Assembly: GCA_947629175.1 (NCBI GenBank)
Contig: CANRCT010000015.1
Location: 1 to 63,800, forward strand
Reading direction: 5' to 3'
DNA: 63,800 nt
Source: an uncultured Muribaculaceae bacterium
Lineage (GTDB): Bacteria > Bacteroidota > Bacteroidia > Bacteroidales > Muribaculaceae
Shown in pieces: positions 32,167-39,063 of this stretch (positions are counted from its first letter, which is position 1; each line of letters starts with the position of its first letter). The notes beneath the pieces were generated by a model. It ran no database searches. It saw nothing but the letters and a program-made list of their open reading frames with translations, and was not told the origin of the DNA. A program made the translations under genes and the position numbers.

Positions 32167-33402
32167 ATGAACCAGTCAAGCATACGACCTAAATCATGGC
32201 AACTTGAGCCGGGTGTTGGCGACGACGCCTTCAATGATCTGTTTCTCAATGCCGAACGAATATATCTTCTCGACCGGATGGCTGACGGAAGCACTCTCGT
32301 CAGTCTGATTGAAGGACACTGCGAGAGGCGCATCAGGGTTGACGCCGGCGAGGAAGCTTCCGGAAGCGTCATGCTCCGGGCCCTCCAGGCTCCTGATGCC
32401 GAGCCTATAGCCGGTGGCGGCGATCCGCTGCAGCTTGCAGGGCGCACAATACGGCGCTATATGTCGCGCACCGATGTGGAGCGGATTATCGACGACTTCA
32501 TTTCCCGCGAGGGGCATCCCTCGCCGGAACTGGTGGTGGAAGCCACCGTGGTGGCCTCGCGCAAGGGGGAGCGTCTCGAACGCGACACCACCGTGACTGT
32601 GCCTCTGCCCGACTTCAAGGTGACCACTCCTCCGCGGCCGGCCACAGCGGCCTCTCCGCGCGACCGACGCAATCTGCGCGGCTGGCTTGAAGATTCCGAC
32701 AATGAAGGGGCCGACGACAGTGCTGATCATACCGACGGTATGGGCGTTCCCCGCTCGCGCCACAGTCGCCGCCGGAGCGGATGGGTGTTCGTGCTGCTGG
32801 CTGTCGTGGCGCTTGGAGTCGGTTACGCGGCAGTGCGCTGTCTGCCCGGACTGATACCGGAGGCTGACCCTATTGCCTCGACGGAGAGTACGGACGTGAG
32901 CGGCGTGAAGCCCCACGACGACGGCGTGCCCGTGCACTTCGTGCCGGATTCCGCGGAGTCCGACAGCGTTGTCGCGGCAGCCATACCGCCCGACACAGCA
33001 ACAGTCATGGCGCCTGATACTGCTTCAGTCGCGGCGGTTCAGCCGTCGCAGGCTGCCGACGAGGCTGCCGACCTGCAGTATCTCAACGCGCAGCGAGTGT
33101 GGCGCCGCGCCAGCCTGAAAAGCGACCGTTACAGGGCGTTTTTCGATCTGTTTGCCGCCGGCAGCATCAAGGATATAGCCGAGGCAGATTATTTCGCCCG
33201 CGAGGGCGTGGCCACCAACCGCGACGCTCAGCGGGTGGCCGACATGCTCTGGGGCGCCTACCGCACTCCGACACAACGCTCCAACGAGCGCGAGCTGCGC
33301 AAGCTCGTCAGGAACGGAGAGATAGATCTTCCGCGTATCTATGACACTCTTTCGAGATATCGCGATGCGAAACCAAACAAAACGCCTCGTCCGAGACGTT
33401 AA
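32167..33402 (+). CDS. Single-pass membrane protein of unknown function
   Basis: 411 aa, no recognised family. The N-terminal ~155 residues are soluble with strand-rich patterns (ERIYLLDRMADGSTLVSLIEG, VVEATVVASRKGERLERDTT). A basic linker (SRHSRRRSG) precedes one membrane helix (about 205-226, GWVFVLLAVVALGVGYAAV). An acidic, Ala/Pro/Asp-rich spacer (~230-300) then leads to a helical C-terminal ~100 residues (YRAFFDLFAAGSIKDIAEADYF, ELRKLVRNGEIDLPRIYDTL). The linker is positive, so by inside-positive rule the N-terminus should be cytoplasmic and the C-terminus periplasmic. This resembles an anti-sigma or cell-wall-sensor layout, but there is no family match. A short hairpin overlaps its stop codon. 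Confidence 0.6.
   Translation: MNQSSIRPKSWQLEPGVGDDAFNDLFLNAERIYLLDRMADGSTLVSLIEGHCERRIRVDAGEEASGSVMLRALQAPDAEPIAGGGDPLQLAGRTIRRYMSRTDVERIIDDFISREGHPSPELVVEATVVASRKGERLERDTTVTVPLPDFKVTTPPRPATAASPRDRRNLRGWLEDSDNEGADDSADHTDGMGVPRSRHSRRRSGWVFVLLAVVALGVGYAAVRCLPGLIPEADPIASTESTDVSGVKPHDDGVPVHFVPDSAESDSVVAAAIPPDTATVMAPDTASVAAVQPSQAADEAADLQYLNAQRVWRRASLKSDRYRAFFDLFAAGSIKDIAEADYFAREGVATNRDAQRVADMLWGAYRTPTQRSNERELRKLVRNGEIDLPRIYDTLSRYRDAKPNKTPRPRR
33381..33400 (+). terminator. Short hairpin at the end of the membrane-protein gene
   Basis: AACGCCTCG and CGAGACGTT pair with one mismatch around 2 nt; the last base of the arm starts the TAA stop. A/T-rich sequence follows. It may be a weak terminator. 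Confidence 0.35.
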
Positions 33403-33431
33403 TTATACATGCTGAATATATTCTCCCGACA

Positions 33432-33815
33432 ATGAATACAGAAGGATACAAGGTAAAGAGATTCGAGGGCCCGACGAAGCGCTACGTGCGCACGATGGAG
33501 CTCCGGGGCGATACGCCCGAGTTTTTCCGCGAATACGAGCGTCGCCACGCCGAGGGCAACGTATGGCCCGAAGTGCTCGAGGGAATCCGTGAGGTCGGAA
33601 TCCTCGAGATGGAGATCTACCGTTGCGGCAAGCAGCTTGTCATGATAGTGGAAGCGCCTGAGGATTTCGACTGGGATGCGTCCATGGCCCGTCTGGCCAC
33701 GCTGCCGCGTCAGGCCGAATGGGAGGCCTATATGGCGGAAGTTCAGCAGGCCTCGGCCGAAGCGACGTCATCGGAGAAATGGCGTCAGATGGACCGCATA
33801 TTCAATCTCTATTGA
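33432..33815 (+). CDS. L-rhamnose/L-fucose mutarotase-family protein (RhaM-like)
   Basis: 127 aa dimeric alpha+beta-barrel fold. Signatures are YVRTMELRGDTPEFFREYERR, HAEGNVWPEVLEGIREVGI and MEIYRCGKQLVMIVEA, ending MDRIFNL. The family interconverts anomers of L-rhamnose or L-fucose. No rha or fuc catabolic gene is near, so the sugar is not decided by context. It is the first gene of the plus-strand run that continues with dtd and deoC (13 nt to dtd). Confidence 0.85.
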   Translation: MNTEGYKVKRFEGPTKRYVRTMELRGDTPEFFREYERRHAEGNVWPEVLEGIREVGILEMEIYRCGKQLVMIVEAPEDFDWDASMARLATLPRQAEWEAYMAEVQQASAEATSSEKWRQMDRIFNLY

Positions 33816-33828
33816 CCTACAGGGAGAG

Positions 33829-34281
33829 ATGAGGATAGTGATACAGCGCGTCGGCCATGCCGCCGTAAGTATAGGCGGTGAACTCCGCAGCTCCATAGGC
33901 CGCGGCCTGATGGTGCTTGTCGGGGTGGAGCATGGCGATGAGATGTCCGATGCAATGTGGCTGGCGGCCAAAACCGCCGCGCTGCGCATCTTTCCCGACG
34001 AAGCCGGGGTGATGAACCGCTCCGTGATAGACTGCGGCGGCGAGATTCTAGCCGTCAGTCAGTTCACTCTGACGGCCTCGACGCGCAAGGGCAACCGTCC
34101 CAGCTATATACGAGCTGCAGGGCATGAGACCGCCACCGCTCTTTATGAAGCCTACTGCTCCGAGCTGACGCGTCTCACCGGCCGCCCGACGGCAACCGGG
34201 GTGTTTGGCGCCGACATGCAGGTGGAGCTTGTCAACGACGGCCCTGTGACTATAATAATTGATTCAAAACTAAAAGAATAA
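33829..34281 (+). CDS. dtd: D-aminoacyl-tRNA deacylase
   Basis: 150 aa, the standard length. It frees tRNAs mischarged with D-amino acids. Family motifs are MRIVIQRVGHAAVSI, SQFTLTASTRKGNRPSY and the cross-subunit NDGPVTI. The start is at MRIVIQ, preceded by AGGGAGAG, one of the few Shine-Dalgarno-like sites here; an upstream in-frame ATG would lie inside the rhaM-like gene. deoC follows after 4 nt. Confidence 0.95.
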   Translation: MRIVIQRVGHAAVSIGGELRSSIGRGLMVLVGVEHGDEMSDAMWLAAKTAALRIFPDEAGVMNRSVIDCGGEILAVSQFTLTASTRKGNRPSYIRAAGHETATALYEAYCSELTRLTGRPTATGVFGADMQVELVNDGPVTIIIDSKLKE

Positions 34282-34285
34282 CGAT

Positions 34286-35170
34286 ATGGCAGACAAGTAT
34301 CACGACACGGTGGCGGCAAGCGCCGTGACAACCGACGATCAACAGGTGGCCGATGCAGTGGCCAGAATAATAGCCGAGCACAAGGCCGAGAACATGACTC
34401 CGGAGGTGATGCGCATGCTGCTGGGGTGCATCGACCTGACCACGCTCAAGGCCACCGATTCACAGCAGTCGGTAGCTGCTTTCACCGAGAGAGTGAATGA
34501 TTTCGAGAACGAGCATGGCGATCTGCCCAGTGTGGCCGCTATCTGCGTCTATCCCAATTTCGCGCAGGTGGTGCGCACAGTTCTCGATGTGAGTGAGGTC
34601 AATGTGGCCTGCGTGGCCGGCGGATTCCCTTCGTCGCAGACATTCCCGGAGGTGAAGGTGGCAGAGACGGCTCTTGCCGTGGAGGGAGGAGCCGATGAGA
34701 TCGACGTGGTGATCAACCTCGGCGATTTTCTCGACGGCGACTGGCAGCAGGTGTCCGACGATCTCGACGAGATCAAACATTCATGCCGCGAGCGTTGCCT
34801 CAAAGTGATATTGGAGACCGGCGCGCTCAAGACGGCTAAAAACATCCGCGATGCGGCTATCCTGGCCATGTATTCCGGAGCTGATTTCATCAAGACCTCC
34901 ACCGGCAAGGAATATCCCGGAGCGTCGCTGGAGGCAGCCTACGTCATGGCGCTCGCTATAAAGGAATACGAGGCGAAGACCGGGCGTATGGTAGGCCTTA
35001 AGGTAGCCGGCGGCATCACGACAGCCGACGAGGCCGTGGCCTATTATACGATTGTCAAGGAGGTGCTCCGCGAGAAATGGCTCAGCAAGGAGTATTTCCG
35101 TATAGGCGCCAGCCGTCTGGCCAACAATCTGCTCGGCGAGATCCTTGGCGAGGAAACCAAATTTTTCTGA
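34286..35170 (+). CDS. deoC: Deoxyribose-phosphate aldolase
   Basis: 294 aa, the longer DeoC form. It cleaves 2-deoxyribose-5-phosphate to glyceraldehyde-3-phosphate and acetaldehyde. Motifs are VAAICVYPNFAQVVRTVL, VACVAGGFPSSQT, GGADEIDVVINLGDFLDGD, LKVILETGAL, ADFIKTSTGKEYPGAS and GLKVAGGI, the last with the Schiff-base Lys. It lies between dtd and the GYF-CD225 gene, with 4-nt and 11-nt gaps, so it is part of the same operon. Confidence 0.95.
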   Translation: MADKYHDTVAASAVTTDDQQVADAVARIIAEHKAENMTPEVMRMLLGCIDLTTLKATDSQQSVAAFTERVNDFENEHGDLPSVAAICVYPNFAQVVRTVLDVSEVNVACVAGGFPSSQTFPEVKVAETALAVEGGADEIDVVINLGDFLDGDWQQVSDDLDEIKHSCRERCLKVILETGALKTAKNIRDAAILAMYSGADFIKTSTGKEYPGASLEAAYVMALAIKEYEAKTGRMVGLKVAGGITTADEAVAYYTIVKEVLREKWLSKEYFRIGASRLANNLLGEILGEETKFF

Positions 35171-35181
35171 TCTGTCATATC

Positions 35182-35679
35182 ATGGATACTCAAAACTACT
35201 GGGCGATATCGACCACAGGCGAACGGCTCGGGCCGATGACGCTCGAACAGCTCGTCAGTCTGCATCCGCAGCCCGATACGCCCGTGTGGCGTCAGGGACT
35301 CAATGACTGGACTGCCGCCTGTCAGGTCGAGGAGCTCCGGCAGCTCTTTGTCGCGGCGGCTCCTCCTGTGCCCCCGGTGTCGGCTCCTTATCAGGCGCCG
35401 GCGCCACGGACTATGCCATATAACTATCAGTCGGCGGCCAATCCGCAGCAGACCATGCCTCCTACATATCTGGCGTGGTGCATAGTGGCGATGCTCCTCT
35501 GCTGTATAGTGACCGGCGTGGTGGCCCTTGTCTACTCCACCAAGGTGTCGGGCCGCTATTATGCCGGCGACTACGAGGGTGCGCGCAAGGCGTCGGAGAC
35601 CACTGCGATATGGCTTGCCGTGACGGTGGTGTGCGGTCTGATCGCCGTGCCGTTTCAGATCGTGCTGTCGCTCCTATGA
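35182..35679 (+). CDS. GYF_2 plus CD225/dispanin membrane protein
   Basis: 165 aa. The N-terminal ~55 residues form a GYF_2-type domain (YWAISTTGERLGPMTLEQLV, PVWRQGLNDWTAA). A Pro-rich linker follows. The C-terminal two helices are CD225/dispanin-like (YLAWCIVAMLLCCIVTGVVALV, YYAGDYEGARKASETTAIWLAV, VCGLIAVPFQIVL). Such fusions are common in Bacteroidota and may shape membranes or bind proline-rich peptides. The true start is after deoC; an in-frame upstream start would lie inside deoC. DUF2752 overlaps its stop by 4 nt. Confidence 0.8.
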   Translation: MDTQNYWAISTTGERLGPMTLEQLVSLHPQPDTPVWRQGLNDWTAACQVEELRQLFVAAAPPVPPVSAPYQAPAPRTMPYNYQSAANPQQTMPPTYLAWCIVAMLLCCIVTGVVALVYSTKVSGRYYAGDYEGARKASETTAIWLAVTVVCGLIAVPFQIVLSLL

Positions 35680-36053
35680 CCCGGCGCAGTGCGCTATGGG
35701 TCGTGGGGGCGGTGGTGTTGGCGGCCGCTGTGGCGGTCTATGCGCTGTTCGACCCGGCCACGGCGCCTTTCCCGCGGTGTCCGTTTCTTTCGCTGACGGG
35801 CCTGCAGTGCCCAGGCTGCGGTTCGCAGCGTGCGATCCATGCGTTGCTCCACGCCGATATCGCCGGAGCGTGGCGCAGCAACGCTCTGCTCGTGGCGTCG
35901 CTGCCGCTCGTGGCGCTGCTGCTTGTGGCGCAGACGATGAGCCGCCGGTGGCCGCGGCTGCACAACGCCCTCAATTCCCGGACGGTGATATGGACAGTGT
36001 TTGTTGTCATTATAATCTGGTGGATAGCCCGAAATATATGGATCTTACCATAG
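35676..36053 (+). CDS. DUF2752 membrane protein
   Basis: 125 aa. Two or three helices with the DUF2752 signature CPFLSLTGLQCPGCGSQRAIHALLH (as CPFLSLTGLQCPGCGS and QRAIHALLHADI). The CPxCG pair suggests metal or disulphide chemistry at the membrane face; the function is unknown. It overlaps the CD225 gene at its start (ATGA) and overlaps the HMA-AraC gene by 16 nt at its end, so the three are translationally linked. Confidence 0.85.
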   Translation: MTRRSALWVVGAVVLAAAVAVYALFDPATAPFPRCPFLSLTGLQCPGCGSQRAIHALLHADIAGAWRSNALLVASLPLVALLLVAQTMSRRWPRLHNALNSRTVIWTVFVVIIIWWIARNIWILP

Positions 36054-36607
36054 CCGGAATGGTTTGCCGCCATTGTGTGGCCGAGGTGGACCGCGTGCTC
36101 CGCAGCCAGGGTCTGACGGTCGAGGAGGTGGAGCTTGGACGCGCCCGCGTGGCCGAGAGCGGCCTGACTGACGGTCAGCGCCGTCATCTGGCCGAGGCTC
36201 TGGAAGCCTCGGGGTTCAGGCTCGTGACCGATCATGCGGCCGAAGTGGTGGAGCGGGTGAAGCTCGCCGTGATGCATCATGTGCGCGAAGAGCCCGACTG
36301 CCGTCTCAACCTGTCGGCGTGCATAGAGCGTCAGACCGGGGAGCCATATGCCGTAGCGAGCCGCATTTTCAGCCATAGCGAGGGGCGCACCATCGAGAAA
36401 TACCACATAGCCCAGAAAGTGGAGCGCGTGAAGGAGCTGCTGGGCTACGGCGACCGCACCGTCAGCGAGATCGCCTGGCTGACCGGATATTCCACCACAG
36501 CCCATCTCTCACGCCAGTTCAAGGAGGTCACCGGCATGACCCCCTCGCAATACGTCAGCGCCCTCGCCTCCGGCCATGCCCGCCGCACCCCTCTCCCCGA
36601 CGTCTGA
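36038..36607 (+). CDS. HMA-AraC fusion transcriptional regulator
   Basis: 189 aa. Residues 1-~65 form a heavy-metal-associated domain with the metal site GMVCRHC (C10, C13) and the betaalphabeta pattern AEVDRVLRSQGLTVEEVELG, ending in ALEASGFRLV. After a linker, residues ~95-180 are an AraC-type double HTH: KVERVKELLGYGDRTVSEIAWL, TGYSTTAHLSRQFKEVTGMTPSQY. A metal-binding sensor fused to an AraC reader implies metal-responsive control. The obvious target is the efflux permease 206 nt downstream, with a phased direct repeat between. Annotators sometimes place the start inside DUF2752; MDLTIAG is chosen because it begins the HMA fold. Confidence 0.85.
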   Translation: MDLTIAGMVCRHCVAEVDRVLRSQGLTVEEVELGRARVAESGLTDGQRRHLAEALEASGFRLVTDHAAEVVERVKLAVMHHVREEPDCRLNLSACIERQTGEPYAVASRIFSHSEGRTIEKYHIAQKVERVKELLGYGDRTVSEIAWLTGYSTTAHLSRQFKEVTGMTPSQYVSALASGHARRTPLPDV

Positions 36608-36715
36608 CCTGACGCTTCCCCATCCCCCGTCGGAATGTCGGTCTGGTTGGTATTATAAGATTGTATTTTCCGACAAGCTTCAATTCCAATGATTATGATT
36701 ATAAGAAAAGTGAAT

Positions 36716-36749
36716 GGAATCAGGCAACATTTTTGCGGAATGATGCAAC
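36716..36749 (+). repeat. 21-bp-phased direct repeat upstream of the efflux gene, candidate AraC operator
   Basis: GGAATCAGGCAAC and GGAATGATGCAAC start exactly 21 bp apart, two helical turns. This is the spacing AraC-type dimers use. They end 21 bp upstream of the first -7 box. Confidence 0.5.
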
Positions 36750-36770
36750 GCGGACGGGGGCGGCGTGATG

Positions 36771-36778
36771 TAATTTTG
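36771..36778 (+). promoter_or_regulatory. First -7 box upstream of the efflux permease
   Basis: TAATTTTG, perfect TAnnTTTG, 35 nt before the permease ATG. A nearly identical unit is repeated 30 nt downstream. Confidence 0.55.
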
Positions 36779-36800
36779 CAGCATGAAATTCACGCTAATG

Positions 36801-36809
36801 TAATTTTTG
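36801..36809 (+). promoter_or_regulatory. Second -7-like box, 4 nt from the permease ATG
   Basis: TAATTTTTG is the same element with one extra T. The context TGTAATTTTGCAGCATG / TGTAATTTTTGCCGCATG shows a short tandem duplication of the promoter core. Confidence 0.45.
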
Positions 36810-36813
36810 CCGC

Positions 36814-38073
36814 ATGGACATCACGCATATATTCCAGTCGCTTGGCGCCATAGTGTTCGAGATGGCGCCCTACATATTGCTCGGCTTTCTTTTCGCCGGG
36901 CTGCTCAATGAGTTCGTGAAGCCGCGCACTATGGCGCGCCATCTTTCGGGGCGCGGACTGCTGCCGGTGGTCAAGGCAGCGGCGCTCGGGGTGCCTCTGC
37001 CGCTATGCTCGTGCGGCGTGCTCCCGACAGCCGTGTCGCTGCGGCGACGCGGTGCGAGCCGGGCGGCCTCGACGTCGTTTCTGATAGCCACGCCTCAGAC
37101 CGGCGTGGATTCTATAGCTGCCACTTATTCGCTGTTGGGCCTGCCGTTCGCGATGATCCGCCCTGTGGCGGCCCTTGTCGGGGCCGTGGCCGGAGGATGG
37201 GCTGTGGGACGGTTCGGCGGTGAGGAGAAGGCGGCCTCTGACGAGGAAAGCTGCTGCGTGGTCGGCGAGGAGGAGGCTTCATCGGGCGATGCCTCGCTTG
37301 GATGCCGCCTGCTGCGCGCCGTGCGCTACGGTTTCGTCGACATTGTGGGGAGCGTTGGCGGATGGCTTGTCGTCGGCCTGATTGTGGCCGCGCTGATCAC
37401 CGTGACGGTACCTGAAAGCTTCTTCACCGCGCTGAGCGACAACCGTCTGCTGGCCATGCTCGCCGTAGTGGTGGTGGCTGTGCCGATGTATGTGTGCGCC
37501 ACCGGGTCGATACCTATCGCCATGTCGCTCATGATGAAGGGGCTGAGCCCCGGCATCGCGTTCGTGATGCTGATGGCGGGGCCGGCGGCCAACTTCGCTT
37601 CGGTGATGATCCTGTCGCGTACCAACGGGCGGCGCGCCACGGCGATCTATATAGCGTCGGTTGTCGCTACGGCTATCGGTTTCGGCCTGGTGATCGACTG
37701 TCTGCTGCCTCAGTCGTGGTTCGCTCTGCCGATGTCGGGCGCGGGCGCCTGCCATTCGGCCGAGGCGATAGGATGGTTCCCCAAAGCCTGCGGAATATTG
37801 CTGACGCTTCTTCTTGGATATACACTCATAGTGCAGCGCCTGATGAGGCGCCGCCGCAACAAAAATATCGAAAAGCAAATGAACAAGGATTATCGCATCA
37901 AGGGGATGAACTGCCCCCACTGCTCCGCCACGGTGGAGCGAACGATCCGCGGCCTTGAGGGCGTGGAGGAAGTATCGGTCGATCTGGCCAAGGGAGTGGC
38001 CCACGTGAAAGGCAATGTCGACGATGAGGCTCTTGCCCGCGCCGTGGAGCTCGCCGGTTTCAGCGTGGAGTGA
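36814..38073 (+). CDS. SO_0444-family Cu/Zn efflux permease with C-terminal HMA domain
   Basis: 419 aa. Eight or more membrane helices carry the family motifs GVPLPLCSCGVLPTAVSLR, GASRAASTSFLIATPQTGVDS, VPMYVCATGSIPIAMSL and MLMAGPAANFASV. A Cys-containing loop (ESCCVVGEEE) separates the two halves. The last 64 residues (from M356) form an HMA domain, GMNCPHC with C367/C370, that could deliver metal to the channel. The family exports divalent or soft metal cations across the inner membrane. The neighbouring HMA-AraC regulator makes a sensor-effector pair with HMA on both sides. An internal ATG at M356 could give a free HMA protein, which is speculation. Confidence 0.88.
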   Translation: MDITHIFQSLGAIVFEMAPYILLGFLFAGLLNEFVKPRTMARHLSGRGLLPVVKAAALGVPLPLCSCGVLPTAVSLRRRGASRAASTSFLIATPQTGVDSIAATYSLLGLPFAMIRPVAALVGAVAGGWAVGRFGGEEKAASDEESCCVVGEEEASSGDASLGCRLLRAVRYGFVDIVGSVGGWLVVGLIVAALITVTVPESFFTALSDNRLLAMLAVVVVAVPMYVCATGSIPIAMSLMMKGLSPGIAFVMLMAGPAANFASVMILSRTNGRRATAIYIASVVATAIGFGLVIDCLLPQSWFALPMSGAGACHSAEAIGWFPKACGILLTLLLGYTLIVQRLMRRRRNKNIEKQMNKDYRIKGMNCPHCSATVERTIRGLEGVEEVSVDLAKGVAHVKGNVDDEALARAVELAGFSVE

Positions 38074-38091
38074 TCTCCGCAGACCGGCTGA

Positions 38092-38916
38092 TTACCAGCT
38101 GATCTCTATGACACGCTGCTCGCGCGTTGTGCCGTCCTGATTCTTATCGGTGACGGTGCAGCGCGCCGGCATTTTGTCGGCTTTCAGCTCCCAGTCGTAT
38201 TCATGGGTGTCGGTCGATGTCTTGTCGGCCGAGAGGAAGGTGCGCTTCGCCGGCAGGTTGACCGATGCGCGTCCGAGAAGTCCGGCGAAGTAGGCGTAGT
38301 GCATGTTGCCGATGTCCACGCCGTAGTTGTCGGCGAAGAGCATGATGCATCCCTTGTTGGTCTTGTTGAGGGCGTTGGAGATGGTCTGCGTGTTGGGGTT
38401 GTCGTCGCCCTCGTTGCCGAATGTCACCTTGCCGATGCTCTGCATGTAGTAGGTGAAGTTTGCCACGTTCCATCCGGGGTTGCCGCTCACCTTTATCTGT
38501 TCGAGACGGTCCTGCTTGTTGTAGACGAAGTCCCACTCCTTGGTGCCAGACGGGCCGGTCTCGGTGCAGTGCGAGGCGTAAAGTTCGTCGTTGAGGGTGA
38601 AATAGCAGGTGGTGACGGCTCCGGAATGGCTCCTGACTGTCATCGACATGCTGTAGCTGACCGGCGACGAGCCGGAAAGATAGCTGAAGCTGATGTCGTT
38701 GGCGGCGTCGGACATGCTGCTGACACGCGCGGTGTTGTCGACCACGATGTTGAGATCGCCTACTTTTGTCGGCACACCTGCCGTGAAGACCCTCATTGGC
38801 ACGATCTGAGCCTCGATCACCTCTTCCTCCACTTGTTTCTTGTCGTCATCGCAGGCAGTAAGGGCCGGCAGGAGGATGAGCGCCGATGCCGCCGCGATAA
38901 ATAAATTCCTGTACAT
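38092..38916 (-). CDS. DUF4595-like lipoprotein
   Basis: 274 aa from MYRNLFI; an in-frame ATG 11 codons upstream precedes the signal peptide and is less likely. Lipoprotein signal LPALTAC. The body is beta-rich with the pattern of DUF4595 (WDFVYNKQDRLEQIKVSG, ANFTYYMQSIGKVTF, YAYFAGLLGRASVNLPAK), a family of Bacteroidota surface lipoproteins of unknown role. It is convergent with the efflux gene and stands alone with its own promoter. Confidence 0.6.
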   Translation of the reverse strand: MYRNLFIAAASALILLPALTACDDDKKQVEEEVIEAQIVPMRVFTAGVPTKVGDLNIVVDNTARVSSMSDAANDISFSYLSGSSPVSYSMSMTVRSHSGAVTTCYFTLNDELYASHCTETGPSGTKEWDFVYNKQDRLEQIKVSGNPGWNVANFTYYMQSIGKVTFGNEGDDNPNTQTISNALNKTNKGCIMLFADNYGVDIGNMHYAYFAGLLGRASVNLPAKRTFLSADKTSTDTHEYDWELKADKMPARCTVTDKNQDGTTREQRVIEISW

Positions 38917-38965
38917 TTTCCCTGTATGATTGGTAATAGGCACTTGCAACGGTTTACACCGATGG

Positions 38966-38973
38966 CAAAATTA
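38966..38973 (-). promoter_or_regulatory. -7 box of the DUF4595-like gene
   Basis: The minus strand reads TAATTTTG, 50 nt before the chosen ATG. Confidence 0.55.
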
Positions 38974-38994
38974 TAAAAAAAACGCTAAAACCAA

Positions 38995-39030
38995 TGCGCC
39001 CCGGCCGGAAAAAACTTCGGTCGGGGCGCA
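38995..39030 (-). terminator. Terminator of the arginine operon
   Basis: TGCGCCCCGGCCG and CGGTCGGGGCGCA pair over 13 bp with one mismatch around a 10-nt A-rich loop. On the minus strand T-rich runs follow (TTGGTTTTAGCG then eight Ts). It lies 33 nt past the argH stop. Confidence 0.75.
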
Positions 39031-39063
39031 AGCAGAGGCCCGGATGGGTCAAATTGTCGCAGC

